Source: Pseudomonadota bacterium
GTDB lineage: Bacteria > Pseudomonadota > Gammaproteobacteria > Xanthomonadales > Xanthomonadaceae
Length of the DNA stretch: 64,000 nt
Direction of reading: 5' to 3'
Assembly: GCA_023388715.1 (NCBI GenBank)
Contig: JAEWFT010000021.1
Location: 62,001 to 126,000, forward strand
Shown: piece by piece, positions 1 through 9,304 of the stretch
Position numbering within the stretch: the stretch's first letter is position 1
Layout: each line of letters opens with the position of its first letter
Program-made: the position numbers and the translations under genes
The notes under the pieces: generated by a model
Database searches by the model: none
What the model saw: the letters and a program-made list of their open reading frames with translations, nothing else
Told to the model about the DNA's origin: nothing

Positions 1-166
1 CCCTGGGGTTGAGGAAGGCGCCCGGGCCAAAGGCGCTGGCGATCACCGGATGGCGGTCGCGCACATGCACCAGGGTCAGCGGCCAGAAGATCACCAGCGC
101 GGTCGCGCCGGCGATCGCCATGGCAAAGGCGGTCAGCGCCAGGAACAGGATGAGGTCGGCATCCAT
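1..166 (-). CDS. Partial membrane protein of unknown function, N-terminal part only
   Basis: The reading frame starts at an ATG (complement of 164-166) only four bases beyond the asnS stop and runs off the window edge, so about 55 N-terminal residues are visible. They begin MDADLILFLALTAFAMAIAG and form one long hydrophobic segment (roughly residues 4-32), followed by a charged HVRDRHP stretch. The tight spacing suggests co-transcription downstream of asnS. I do not recognise the family and the truncated view gives no function. Confidence 0.6.
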   Translation of the reverse strand, partial: MDADLILFLALTAFAMAIAGATALVIFWPLTLVHVRDRHPVIASAFGPGAFLNPR

Positions 167-170
167 GGCC

Positions 171-1586
<1,416 letters not shown>

Positions 1587-1633
1587 TCCGGCTCGAAATA
1601 GGCTGGCAAGTCTACCGGAGCTACAATGCCGCC

Positions 1634-1975
1634 ATGGCCGTGACCCTGACCGAATCCGCCCGCACCCGCATCCGCGGCTACCTCGATGCCGACCCGGGCG
1701 CCCTGGGTCTGCGCTTCGGGGTGGCCCGCAGCGGCTGCTCCGGCTGGGGCTACAAGGTCGACATGGCCCGCGACGCCGGCGCCGACGACACCGTGTTCGA
1801 CGCCGGCGGCGTGCTCATCTACGTCGATGCGGGCAGCCTTGCCCAGCTGGACGGCACCGAGATCGACTTCGTGAAGCAGGGCCTGAACGAGCAGTTCGTG
1901 TTCCGCAACCCCAACGTGGCCGGCGAGTGCGGTTGCGGCTCCAGTTTCACCACCGACGCGACAAGGGCGTCCTGA
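1634..1975 (+). CDS. IscA/HesB-type iron-sulfur cluster assembly protein
   Basis: This 113-residue A-type Fe-S carrier is expected to take clusters from the assembly scaffold and pass them to client proteins. It has the three family cysteines: C35 in SGCSGW and C99/C101 in ECGCGSSF near the C-terminus. Length and architecture match IscA/ErpA/SufA, but the subtype cannot be fixed from sequence alone. It is divergent from asnS, with start codons about 47 bases apart. A TACAAT hexamer at 1622-1627 ends six bases before the ATG, so the transcript could start at or next to the start codon; no ribosome binding site is evident. Leaderless expression is an inference. Confidence 0.9.
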   Translation: MAVTLTESARTRIRGYLDADPGALGLRFGVARSGCSGWGYKVDMARDAGADDTVFDAGGVLIYVDAGSLAQLDGTEIDFVKQGLNEQFVFRNPNVAGECGCGSSFTTDATRAS

Positions 1976-1996
1976 GCCGCTCCACCCGCGGCGTTC

Positions 1997-2026
1997 TTGC
2001 CGCAGCAGGCCGCTTGCTGCCATAAT
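1997..2026 (+). promoter_or_regulatory. Candidate promoter of the rpsF-rpsR-rplI operon
   Basis: TTGCCG (1997-2002) and CATAAT (2021-2026) are 18 bases apart, in the gap between the iscA-like gene and rpsF. This resembles a sigma-70 promoter. The leader would be about 110 bases, enough for an autoregulatory structure, though I did not identify a known S6:S18 binding site. Confidence 0.45.
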
Positions 2027-2142
2027 GGCCGGCTCCGCGGGCGTTCGCCTGCGCGAGACCTTGCCCGAACGCGCCCGGCACCCCCGGGTGGCCGAGGGCT
2101 GACCTGGCGGCCGTGCGCCGCCGCATCCACAAGGACACCACC

Positions 2143-2577
2143 ATGCGTCATTACGAAATCGTGTTCCTGGTCCATCCGGACCAGAGCGAGCAGGTCCCGG
2201 CCATGATCGAGCGCTACAAGGCGTCGGTCGAGGCGGGCAACGGCACCATCCACCGCCTGGAAGACTGGGGCCGCCGCCAGCTGGCCTACCCGATCCAGAA
2301 CCTGGTCAAGGCGCACTACGTGCTGCTGAACATCGAGGCCGAGCAGGCCGTGCTGGACGAGCTGGTCGACGCGTTCCGCTTCAACGATGCGGTCCTGCGC
2401 CACCTGGTCATGCGTCGCGACGACGCGGTGACCGAGCAGTCCCTGATCATGAAGAACAAGGACGACAAGGGTGACAAGCCCGAGCGCAGCGAGCGCCGCC
2501 GCCGCGACGACGAGGGCGAGGGTGGCGAGACCACCGCCGCCACCGCCGACGATTCCGACACCGCTGCCGCCGCCTGA
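2143..2577 (+). CDS. rpsF: 30S ribosomal protein S6
   Basis: The 144-residue protein starts MRHYEIVFLVHPDQSEQVP, the standard S6 opening, at the ATG at 2143 after an upstream AAGGACACCACC. An in-frame start ten codons earlier gives a non-family extension and is not preferred. S6 binds S18 and helps assemble the 30S platform. Residues 100-144 form a long acidic and basic tail (KNKDDKGDKPERSERRRRDD and onward), longer than in E. coli S6 but common in this family. It is the first gene of the rpsF-rpsR-rplI cluster; priB is absent between rpsF and rpsR. Confidence 0.95.
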   Translation: MRHYEIVFLVHPDQSEQVPAMIERYKASVEAGNGTIHRLEDWGRRQLAYPIQNLVKAHYVLLNIEAEQAVLDELVDAFRFNDAVLRHLVMRRDDAVTEQSLIMKNKDDKGDKPERSERRRRDDEGEGGETTAATADDSDTAAAA

Positions 2578-2600
2578 CCGCGCCGCCCAGGAGCATTCCC

Positions 2601-2831
2601 ATGTCCAAGTTCTTCCGCCGCCGCAAGTTCTGCAAGTTCACCGCCGAGGGCGTGACCGAGATCGACTACAAGGATCTCAACACCCTGCGCCAGTACCTGA
2701 CCGAGACCGGCAAGATCGTCCCCAGCCGCATCACCGGCACCAAGTCGAAGTACCAGCGCCAGCTGCAGAGCGCGGTCAAGCGTGCCCGTTTTCTGGCACT
2801 GATTCCCTACACCGACAACCACAACGTCTGA
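2601..2831 (+). CDS. rpsR: 30S ribosomal protein S18
   Basis: The 76-residue basic protein MSKFFRRRKFCKFTAEGVTE contains the S18 core IDYKDLNTLRQYLTETGKI and RITGTKSKYQRQL, and is of normal length (about 75). AGGAG at 2590-2594 sits at good spacing before the ATG. S18 pairs with S6 on the 30S platform. It lies 23 bases after rpsF. Confidence 0.96.
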   Translation: MSKFFRRRKFCKFTAEGVTEIDYKDLNTLRQYLTETGKIVPSRITGTKSKYQRQLQSAVKRARFLALIPYTDNHNV

Positions 2832-3027
2832 CGCTTCGCCTGCTCGGCATGGCGTTGTCGCCGGTCGGCCGCGCGCATCCTCATTGACGCCAGTCAACTG
2901 CGGTGCGCGCGCCCTCCCGCTCCTAGCCACGCCTTCGCAGGCTGTGCGTCAGTCGGCCAAACCCGTCCATTCGGACAGCAACCGTTGCGGCGCCTGTGGG
3001 CGTCGCTAACGAATACGGAGCACTGAA

Positions 3028-3481
3028 ATGCAACTGATCCTCCTGCAGAAGGTCGTGAACCTCGGCAACCTCGGCGACAAGGTCGACGTGAAGCCGGGCT
3101 ACGGCCGCAACTTCCTGGTACCGCAGGGCAAGGCCGTGCCGGCCACCGCCGCCAACCTGGCCGAGTTCGAGGCCAAGCGCCGATTACGAGGCCAAGGCCC
3201 AGGAAGCGCTGGAAGCGGCGACCTCGCGCCAGGGCAAGCTGGCCGATGCCAGCGTCACCGTCACCGCCAATGCGTCGCCGGAAGGCAAGCTGTACGGCTC
3301 GGTCGGCCCGCGCGAGATCGCCGAGGCCCTGACCAAGCAGCTGGGCGTCGAGATCAACAAGTCGGAAGTGGTGATGGGCGAAGGCCCGATCCGCAACATC
3401 GGCGAGTTCGACGTCGTGGTGCACCTGCATGCCGACGTCGAGTCGATCGTCAAGGTCACCGTGGTGCCGGACGCGCGCTGA
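3028..3481 (+). CDS. rplI: 50S ribosomal protein L9, frame-disrupted as sequenced
   Basis: The N-terminal half (MQLILLQKVVNLGNLGDKVD to FEAKR) reads from the ATG at 3028. From about 3179 the remaining L9 sequence (ADYEAKAQEALEAATSRQGK onward to VVPDAR) is found in the next frame, ending at the TGA at 3479-3481. The family sequence expects codons for KRADYE; the observed GCCAAGCGCCGATTAC lacks two bases (one GC of a CGCGCC run) at about 3178-3183. With those restored the protein would be about 150 residues, normal for L9, which binds 23S rRNA domain V. As given, translation continues out of frame to 3708. L9 is dispensable in some bacteria, so a real lesion is possible, but a sequence error in a GC repeat is more likely. 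Confidence 0.9.
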
Positions 3482-3509
3482 GCGCATTCCGCGACACGGG
3501 TTCCAAGCG

Positions 3510-3541
3510 AAGGGCGCCGAAAGGCGCCTTTCGTGTTTTCC
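3510..3541 (+). terminator. Rho-independent terminator after rplI
   Basis: Arms AAGGGCGCC (3510-3518) and GGCGCCTTT (3523-3531) pair with one G-U, closed by a GAAA tetraloop (3519-3522), and are followed by a T-rich CGTGTTTT. This fits the end of the ribosomal protein operon, ahead of dnaB. Confidence 0.8.
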
Positions 3542-3577
3542 GGCCAGTCTCAGCCGGTGCGACCCGGGCCGGGCATC

Positions 3578-3586
3578 TTATCCACA
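3578..3586 (+). promoter_or_regulatory. DnaA box upstream of dnaB
   Basis: TTATCCACA is an exact match to the consensus DnaA-ATP binding site TTATNCACA and lies about 120 bases upstream of the dnaB start, in the rplI-dnaB gap. It suggests that DnaA may control dnaB transcription. A single box does not make an origin, and no second box was noticed nearby. Confidence 0.5.
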
Positions 3587-3704
3587 GCTTGCCCCCAGTG
3601 TTGTCTGCAACGCACCGCCGCCCATGCACCGTACGATGGCCATCGACGAACAACACGACGCGCCACCGGACCGGCAGGCGCGCAGCAGGGGAGCGCAGTA
3701 CACG

Positions 3705-5117
3705 ATGAGTGCCCGTCCGGGATTCCGCGGTGATGCCAGTTTCAAGACCCGCAACGACGGCCGCATCGAGCAGCTGCGGGTGCCGCCGCAATCGGTGGAG
3801 GCCGAGCAGGCGGTGCTGGGCGGATTGATGCTGGACCCGTCGGCGTTCGACCGCATCGCCGACCAGCTCAGTGACGAGGACTTCTACCGCCGCGACCACC
3901 AGCTGATCTATCGCGCGATCCGCGAGCTGGTGGAAAAGAACCGCCCGTTCGACGCGGTCACCGTCGGCGAATGGTTCGAATCGCAGGGCGCGGCGGAACA
4001 GGTCGCCGGCGGCGCCTACCTGGTGGAGCTGGCGGCCAGCACGCCGAGCGCGGCGAACATCAAGGCCTACGCGGAGATCGTGCGCGACAAGGCGGTGCAG
4101 CGACGGCTGATCGATGTCGGCACCGCGATCGTCAACGACGGATTCCAGCCCGAGGGCCGTGATTCCTCCGAGCTGCTGGCCAAGGCCGAGCAGGAGGTGT
4201 TCGCGATCGCCGAGGGCAGCGCGCGCGGCAAGCAGGACTTCGTGCCAATCCGCAAGGCGCTGATCGAGGCCTTCGACGTACTGCAAAAGCGCGCCGAATC
4301 AGGCGGCAGCGTGACCGGCCTGCCCACCGGCTACGACGAGTTCGACCAGATGACCGCGGGCCTGCAGCCGACCGACCTGGTGATCCTGGCCGCGCGCCCG
4401 GCGATGGGCAAGACCACGCTTGCCCTGAACATCGCCGAGTACGGCGCGATCAAGTCGAAGAAGGCGGTGGCGGTGTTCTCGATGGAAATGTCGTCCGCCC
4501 AGCTGGCGCTGCGCCTGATCTCCTCGCTGGGGCGGGTGAACGCGACCCGGCTGCGCACCGGCGATCTCGAGGACGAGGACTGGAGCCGCGTCACCGGCGC
4601 CATCGCGCAGATGAACGGGGTCAAGATCTTCATCGACGACACCCCGGCGCTGTCGCCGGAAGTGCTGCGGGCCAAGGCGCGCCGACTCAAGCGCGAGAAC
4701 GACCTCGGGCTGATCGTGATCGACTACCTGCAGCTGATGCAGGTGCCCGGCAACAACGAGAACCGCGCCACCGAGATCTCGGAGATCAGCCGCTCGCTGA
4801 AGGCCCTGGCCAAGGAGCTCAACGTGCCGGTGATCGCGCTCTCGCAGCTCAACCGCTCGCTGGAAACCCGTACCGACAAGCGCCCGGTGATGGCCGACCT
4901 GCGTGAATCCGGCGCGATCGAGCAGGATGCCGACATGATCGTCTTCATCTACCGCGACGATTACTACAACAAGGAGAACTCGCCGGACAAAGGGCTGGCC
5001 GAGATCATCATCGGCAAGCAGCGAAACGGTCCCACCGGCAGCTTCAAGCTGAAGTTCTTCGGCGAATACACCCGCTTCGACAACCTGGCCCACGACAGCG
5101 TCGGCAGCTTCGAGTAA
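3705..5117 (+). CDS. dnaB: Replicative DNA helicase DnaB
   Basis: The 470-residue hexameric helicase unwinds DNA ahead of the replisome. The N-terminal primase-interacting domain begins around LRVPPQSVEAEQAVLGGLML. The RecA-like C-terminal domain has Walker A ARPAMGKTT (about residues 229-237), Walker B LIVIDYLQLM, and SQLNRSLETRTDKRP (motif H4 region). The start is placed at the ATG at 3705 (MSARPGFRGD) because a GGGGAG lies 14-19 bases upstream and the length matches the family. An upstream open extension to 3429 belongs to the shifted rplI frame and is not credible. No intein is present. Confidence 0.95.
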   Translation: MSARPGFRGDASFKTRNDGRIEQLRVPPQSVEAEQAVLGGLMLDPSAFDRIADQLSDEDFYRRDHQLIYRAIRELVEKNRPFDAVTVGEWFESQGAAEQVAGGAYLVELAASTPSAANIKAYAEIVRDKAVQRRLIDVGTAIVNDGFQPEGRDSSELLAKAEQEVFAIAEGSARGKQDFVPIRKALIEAFDVLQKRAESGGSVTGLPTGYDEFDQMTAGLQPTDLVILAARPAMGKTTLALNIAEYGAIKSKKAVAVFSMEMSSAQLALRLISSLGRVNATRLRTGDLEDEDWSRVTGAIAQMNGVKIFIDDTPALSPEVLRAKARRLKRENDLGLIVIDYLQLMQVPGNNENRATEISEISRSLKALAKELNVPVIALSQLNRSLETRTDKRPVMADLRESGAIEQDADMIVFIYRDDYYNKENSPDKGLAEIIIGKQRNGPTGSFKLKFFGEYTRFDNLAHDSVGSFE

Positions 5118-5210
5118 GCCGTCCCGGATCCGGTCCCACGGGCGGCATGACGCCGTGGGCGCCACCTGCGATCATCGCGGCCTGATGCCATTGGACCGGG
5201 CCGCACGCCC

Positions 5211-6353
5211 ATGACCGACCCCTTCGACCATCGCCCGACCCGCATACGCGTGGACCTGGATGCGCTGGCGTACAACCTGCAGGCGATCCGCACGCACACC
5301 CGCACGCCGGTGATGGCGATCGTCAAGGCCAATGCCTATGGACACGGGCTGGCGCGCGTAGGACTGCACATGGAGGCTTGCGGCGCCGACCAGCTTGGCG
5401 TTGCATTCGTGGAGGAGGGCATCGCCCTGCGCAATGCCGGGGTGCGCACGCCGATCCTGGTGCTGGGCGGAATCTTCGGCTCGCAGGTCGAGCTCTACCT
5501 GCGGCACGACCTGCAGGTCACGGTGTCGTCGCTGGACAAGCTGCGCCAGGTGGAAGCCACCGCCGCGCGCCTGGAGATGACCGCCCGCATCCACCTCAAG
5601 GTGGACACCGGGATGGAGCGCATCGGCGTGCACAGCGATACCTGCGGGCCGCTGGTCGAGGCGGCGGTGGCGTCCCCGTGGTGCGAGATCGCCGGCATCT
5701 ATTCGCACCTGGCCTGCGCCGACGATCCCGGCAACCCGATGACCGCGTTGCAGGTGGAGCGTTTCGCCGAGGCCTGCGCCCACTTCGAGCGCATCGGCGC
5801 GCCGATGCCGATTCGCCACCTGGCCAATTCCGGCGGCATCCTGCACCACCCGGCCACACACCTGGACCTGGTGCGGCCCGGGATCATGCTCTATGGCGTT
5901 CTGCCTGACGCCGCCCTGTCGCAGCGCACGGTCCCGGTGCGCCCGGCGCTCTCGCTGTCTTCGCAGGTGATCTTCTTCAAGGTGGTGCGTGCCGGGCGCA
6001 GCGTCAGCTACGGCGCGACCTGGACCGCGCCGCGCGACATCCGCGTGATCACCGTCCCGATCGGCTACGGCGACGGTTGGCCGCGCGCGCTGTCCTCGCG
6101 CGGGGAGGTGCTGGTGCAGGGCGTGCGACGGCCGATCGTGGGGCGGGTGTGCATGGACCAGTTCATGGTCGACCTCGGGCCCGAGGGCGAGGCCTGGAAC
6201 GACGATGAGGTGATGCTGATCGGCGAGCAGGGCGGCGAGGCGATCCGGGTCGAGGACGTCGCCCGGCGCGCGGGCGTGATTCCCTACGAGGTGCTGGTCG
6301 GCCTCAACGAACGCATCCCGCGCACCTACACCAGCGGCCGCCTGCCACGTTGA
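5211..6353 (+). CDS. alr: Alanine racemase
   Basis: The 380-residue PLP enzyme interconverts L- and D-alanine, supplying D-Ala for peptidoglycan. The PLP lysine lies in MAIVKANAYGHGL near residue 40, the fold-III barrel follows (VDTGMERIG, YSHLACADD), and the C-terminal beta domain contains the catalytic tyrosine segment SYGATWTAPRD. RVCMDQFMVDL is also family-typical. Length is normal. It follows dnaB on the same strand after a 93-base gap, an arrangement common in gammaproteobacteria. Confidence 0.95.
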   Translation: MTDPFDHRPTRIRVDLDALAYNLQAIRTHTRTPVMAIVKANAYGHGLARVGLHMEACGADQLGVAFVEEGIALRNAGVRTPILVLGGIFGSQVELYLRHDLQVTVSSLDKLRQVEATAARLEMTARIHLKVDTGMERIGVHSDTCGPLVEAAVASPWCEIAGIYSHLACADDPGNPMTALQVERFAEACAHFERIGAPMPIRHLANSGGILHHPATHLDLVRPGIMLYGVLPDAALSQRTVPVRPALSLSSQVIFFKVVRAGRSVSYGATWTAPRDIRVITVPIGYGDGWPRALSSRGEVLVQGVRRPIVGRVCMDQFMVDLGPEGEAWNDDEVMLIGEQGGEAIRVEDVARRAGVIPYEVLVGLNERIPRTYTSGRLPR

Positions 6354-6404
6354 CCCGCCGCTTGGCGCCGTGATTCACTCGGGCGCAGCGGAGCGGAGTG
6401 GCGG

Positions 6405-7880
6405 ATGGCGAAGGGGCGCGCGGACGGGGACGGAACGCGGTTGGCGCGCGAGGCGATGTCGCGGGTCGACACCGCGTGGCTGCGGATGGAGCGGCCGACC
6501 AACCCGATGATGATCACCGGGGTGCTCATGTTCGACGAGCCGATCACCCTGGCCGCGCTGCGGCGCACCGTCCGCGATCGCTTCCTCTCCTACGCCCGCT
6601 TCCGGCAGAAGGCGGTGGCGGGCGCCGCCGGCTGGCACTGGGAGACCGACGCCGACTTCGACCTCGACTGGCACGTGCGCATCAGCGGCCTGCCGGGCCG
6701 TGGCGACAAGCGCGCGCTGGAGCGCTTCGCCAGCCAGCTCGCGTCCAGCCCGCTGGATCCCCACCGGCCGATGTGGCAGTTCCACCTGGTCGAACGCTAC
6801 CGCGGTGGCAGCGCGCTGGTCGCGCGCATCCACCATTGCTACGCCGACGGCATCGCCCTGGTGCAGGTGCTGCTGTCGATGACCGACACCGAGCGCAAGG
6901 GCACGCCCGGGGCGCAACTGGCGCGCAGCTGGCTCAAGGACGAGCACCACCGGGTCGCCCGGCGCGTGGGCGCGGTCGACCGCTACATGGCGCTGGGCAG
7001 CAGGGTGGTCGGCGGCGGCATGGCGATGGTCCACGACCCGGCGCTGGCGGCGATCCTGGCCCGCGAGGGCGGCGAGCTGGCGGCCGAACTGGTGCGGGTG
7101 CTCGCGATGCCCGACGATCCACCGTCGCTGCTGCGTGGCCCGTTGGGGGTCAGCAAGCGCGTGGCCTGGGCAGAACCGCTCGACCTCGAGGAGGTCAAGG
7201 CGGTCGGCCGCGCCTGCGACTGCACCATCAACGACGTGCTGATGGCGACCGCCGCCGGCGCCCTGCGCAGCTACATCGAGGAGCGCGGCGACGCGGTTGA
7301 CGGCCTTACCCTGCGCGCCACCGTCCCGGTCAACATGCGGCCGCTCGAGCATGCCCGGCAGCTGGGCAACCAGTTCGGCCTGGTTTACCTGGAACTGCCG
7401 ATCGGCGAGGCCAACCCGGTGCGGCGGCTGGAGCGCGTGGCCGCGTGCATGCGCGGCCTGAAACGCTCCCGGCAGCCGCTGCTGGCCTACGGCCTGCTGG
7501 CCACCCTGGGGATGGCGCCCGCGGCGGTCCAGGAACTGGCGCTGGACATGCTGAGCAACAAGGCAAGCGTGGTTGCCACCAACGTGCCGGGTCCCCAGCA
7601 GCGGTTGTACATGGCCGGGAGCCCGCTGCGCGAGATGATGTTCTGGGTGCCGCAAACCGGCGGGGTGGGGGTCGGCATCTCGATCCTGAGCTATCGCGGA
7701 CGGGTGCACTTCGGCCTGATCGGCGATGCCAAGCTGATTCCCGATCCCGAGGCGGTGGTGCGCAGGTTCGCCGCGGAATTCGAGACCCTGCTGTACCTCG
7801 CCCTGATGGGACGCTGGGACCAGCGCCTGGACGCCGCCGGCGCACGCGCCCTGCTGCCGGAAGGAGCAACGCCGGCTTAA
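6405..7880 (+). CDS. Wax ester synthase / diacylglycerol acyltransferase family protein
   Basis: The 491-residue protein begins MAKGRADGDG and has the condensing-enzyme motif HHCYADG at about residues 143-149 (HHxxxDG consensus), with an N-terminal VDTAWLRMERPTNPM block. Its C-terminal half carries TNVPGPQQRLYMAG, the PGP region of the WS/DGAT (DUF1298) domain. Family members esterify fatty alcohols or diacylglycerol with acyl-CoA to make storage lipid. The start lies 51 bases after alr on the same strand. The actual acceptor cannot be read from sequence. The family assignment is secure; the physiological role (wax, triacylglycerol or another ester) is inferred. Confidence 0.88.
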   Translation: MAKGRADGDGTRLAREAMSRVDTAWLRMERPTNPMMITGVLMFDEPITLAALRRTVRDRFLSYARFRQKAVAGAAGWHWETDADFDLDWHVRISGLPGRGDKRALERFASQLASSPLDPHRPMWQFHLVERYRGGSALVARIHHCYADGIALVQVLLSMTDTERKGTPGAQLARSWLKDEHHRVARRVGAVDRYMALGSRVVGGGMAMVHDPALAAILAREGGELAAELVRVLAMPDDPPSLLRGPLGVSKRVAWAEPLDLEEVKAVGRACDCTINDVLMATAAGALRSYIEERGDAVDGLTLRATVPVNMRPLEHARQLGNQFGLVYLELPIGEANPVRRLERVAACMRGLKRSRQPLLAYGLLATLGMAPAAVQELALDMLSNKASVVATNVPGPQQRLYMAGSPLREMMFWVPQTGGVGVGISILSYRGRVHFGLIGDAKLIPDPEAVVRRFAAEFETLLYLALMGRWDQRLDAAGARALLPEGATPA

Positions 7881-7980
7881 CGTCGCTGCGGGCATTCACT
7901 TGCCCGCCACGCAGCCGCCCCTAGCCTGTGCCACGTATTCAGGGTCAGCCTGGAACACCCCACAGACAGGAGTCCTACCC

Positions 7981-8655
7981 ATGAACCAGACCTCCCTCAA
8001 GATCGCCGGGCTGGCCGCCGCCCTTGCCTTCACCGCCGGCTGCGCGACCTACACCGGCCAGACCGCCGATCCGACCGATCCCAACCGCACCCAGCGTGGC
8101 GCCCTGATCGGCGCGGCCGTCGGCGCCGCCGCCGGCCTGCTGAGCGGCGACAGTGCCGTCGAGCGCCGCCAGCGCGCGATGGTCGGTGCCGGTGTCGGCG
8201 CCCTTGCCGGTGGCGCCATCGGTGCCTACCAGGACCGTCAGGAAGCCGAACTGCGCCGCGCCACCGCCGGCACCGGCGTCGACGTGACCCGCGACGGCGA
8301 CGTCATCAAGCTCAACCTGCCGGACGGCGTGACCTTCGATTTCGCCAAGTGGAACGTGAAGCCGCAGTTCTACCCGGCGCTGAACACGATTGCCACCACG
8401 CTGAAGGAGTACAACCAGACGATCGTCGAGGTCAGCGGGCACACCGACAGCATCGGTTCGGATGCCGCCAACCAGACGCTGTCCGAGCGTCGCGCCAATT
8501 CCGTGGCCAGCTACCTGATCGGCCAGGGCGTGATGCGCGAGCGCTTCGAGATCGTCGGCATGGGCGAGCGTTACCCGATCGCCAGCAACGACACCGATTC
8601 CGGTCGCGCGCTGAACCGCCGCGTCGAGATCCGCCTGCTGCCGCTGCGCAGCTGA
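7981..8655 (+). CDS. OmpA-family lipoprotein (YiaD-like)
   Basis: The 224-residue protein starts MNQTSLKIAGLAAALAFTAG with a lipobox ending at C21, so it is predicted to be lipidated and anchored in the outer membrane. A glycine-zipper segment (GALIGAAVGAAAGLLSG and VGAGVGALAGGAIGAY) spans roughly residues 45-90. The C-terminal OmpA domain follows, with VSGHTDSIGSDAANQTLSE and the peptidoglycan-binding NRRVEIRL. Architecture and length match YiaD. A good AGGAG lies at 7968-7972. It is followed by a terminator and the tmRNA gene. Confidence 0.9.
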   Translation: MNQTSLKIAGLAAALAFTAGCATYTGQTADPTDPNRTQRGALIGAAVGAAAGLLSGDSAVERRQRAMVGAGVGALAGGAIGAYQDRQEAELRRATAGTGVDVTRDGDVIKLNLPDGVTFDFAKWNVKPQFYPALNTIATTLKEYNQTIVEVSGHTDSIGSDAANQTLSERRANSVASYLIGQGVMRERFEIVGMGERYPIASNDTDSGRALNRRVEIRLLPLRS

Positions 8656-8678
8656 CGGCAGGCTTCGGCAACACCTGG

Positions 8679-8707
8679 ACGGGCCGCGCAAGCGGCCCGT
8701 TCTTGTT
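8679..8707 (+). terminator. Terminator after the OmpA-like lipoprotein gene
   Basis: ACGGGCCGC (8679-8687) and GCGGCCCGT (8692-8700) form a perfect nine-base stem with a GCAA tetraloop, followed by TCTTGTT. Confidence 0.8.
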
Positions 8708-8729
8708 GGCGGGCCTTCAGCCTAGCCCC

Positions 8730-8757
8730 TTGTTCGGCGTCGACCTGGCCCTATACT
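8730..8757 (+). promoter_or_regulatory. Candidate promoter of ssrA
   Basis: TTGTTC (8730-8735) and TATACT (8752-8757) are 16 bases apart and would start transcription near 8764, about 20 bases before the mature tmRNA 5' end, leaving a short leader for RNase P removal. Confidence 0.55.
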
Positions 8758-8785
8758 GGTCCTGTCGGCGACATCGACAATCCTC

Positions 8786-9141
8786 GGGGGTGCACTGGCT
8801 TCGACGGGGGTCGCGAAATCGCACGGCGCATGCCGAGGGGGTAGCTTTCCTCGTTAAACCAGCTGCAAAAACCCAGACGCCAACGACGACGTCTACGCTC
8901 TCGCCGCTTAAGGCGTAAGCCCCGAACCCACTTGTGCCCTTGCTCGTGGATGTAGGGTCATTATCAGGGGATAAGCGCCGGTGGCGACCCGCCAACCGGT
9001 GACGAAAACCAAAGCGGGTGTGGATGGCGGTGTGCCTCGCACGTTGTGTTGCCGACATCCGAGATCAAACAACGAGCTAAGCATGTAGTGCCGGGCATGG
9101 AGCATCTTCGGACGGCGGTTCGATTCCGCCCACCTCCACCA
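8786..9141 (+). ncRNA. ssrA: Transfer-messenger RNA (tmRNA)
   Basis: The 356-base gene rescues stalled ribosomes. The 5' GGGGGTG pairs with 3' CACCTCC to make the acceptor stem (one G-U), and CCA is encoded at 9139-9141. The 5' end carries the conserved CTGGCTTCGACGGGG, and the 3' end the T-arm GGTTCGATTCC. The mRNA-like part is GCC AAC GAC GAC GTC TAC GCT CTC GCC GCT TAA at 8879-8911, encoding the tag ANDDVYALAA followed by TAA. The tag has Val at position five, where ANDENYALAA-type tags have Asn. The AlaAla terminus for ClpXP recognition is kept. The partner gene smpB lies 2.4 kb downstream. Confidence 0.96.
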
Positions 9142-9163
9142 ATTCAAGCAGTCGTTCCACGCA

Positions 9164-9197
9164 ATCAGGCCACCTCCGGGTGGCCTGATCGTTTCTG
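9164..9197 (+). terminator. Terminator after ssrA
   Basis: ATCAGGCCACC (9164-9174) and GGTGGCCTGAT (9179-9189) form a perfect eleven-base stem with a four-base TCCG loop, followed by CGTTTCT. Confidence 0.85.
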
Positions 9198-9304
9198 GGG
9201 CCGGTGGCGGATGACGCCGCGGAGATGGCCGTTTTGTTGAAGCATCGCGGGAGATGTGCAGGGTGGGGTACATCGCCCGTGCGCGTGGCAGGTATCCTGT
9301 GCGG

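Noticed and set aside
3172..3190. Programmed frameshift in rplI
   Set aside because: There is no slippery heptamer or downstream structure, and L9 is not known to use recoding; a two-base loss explains it.
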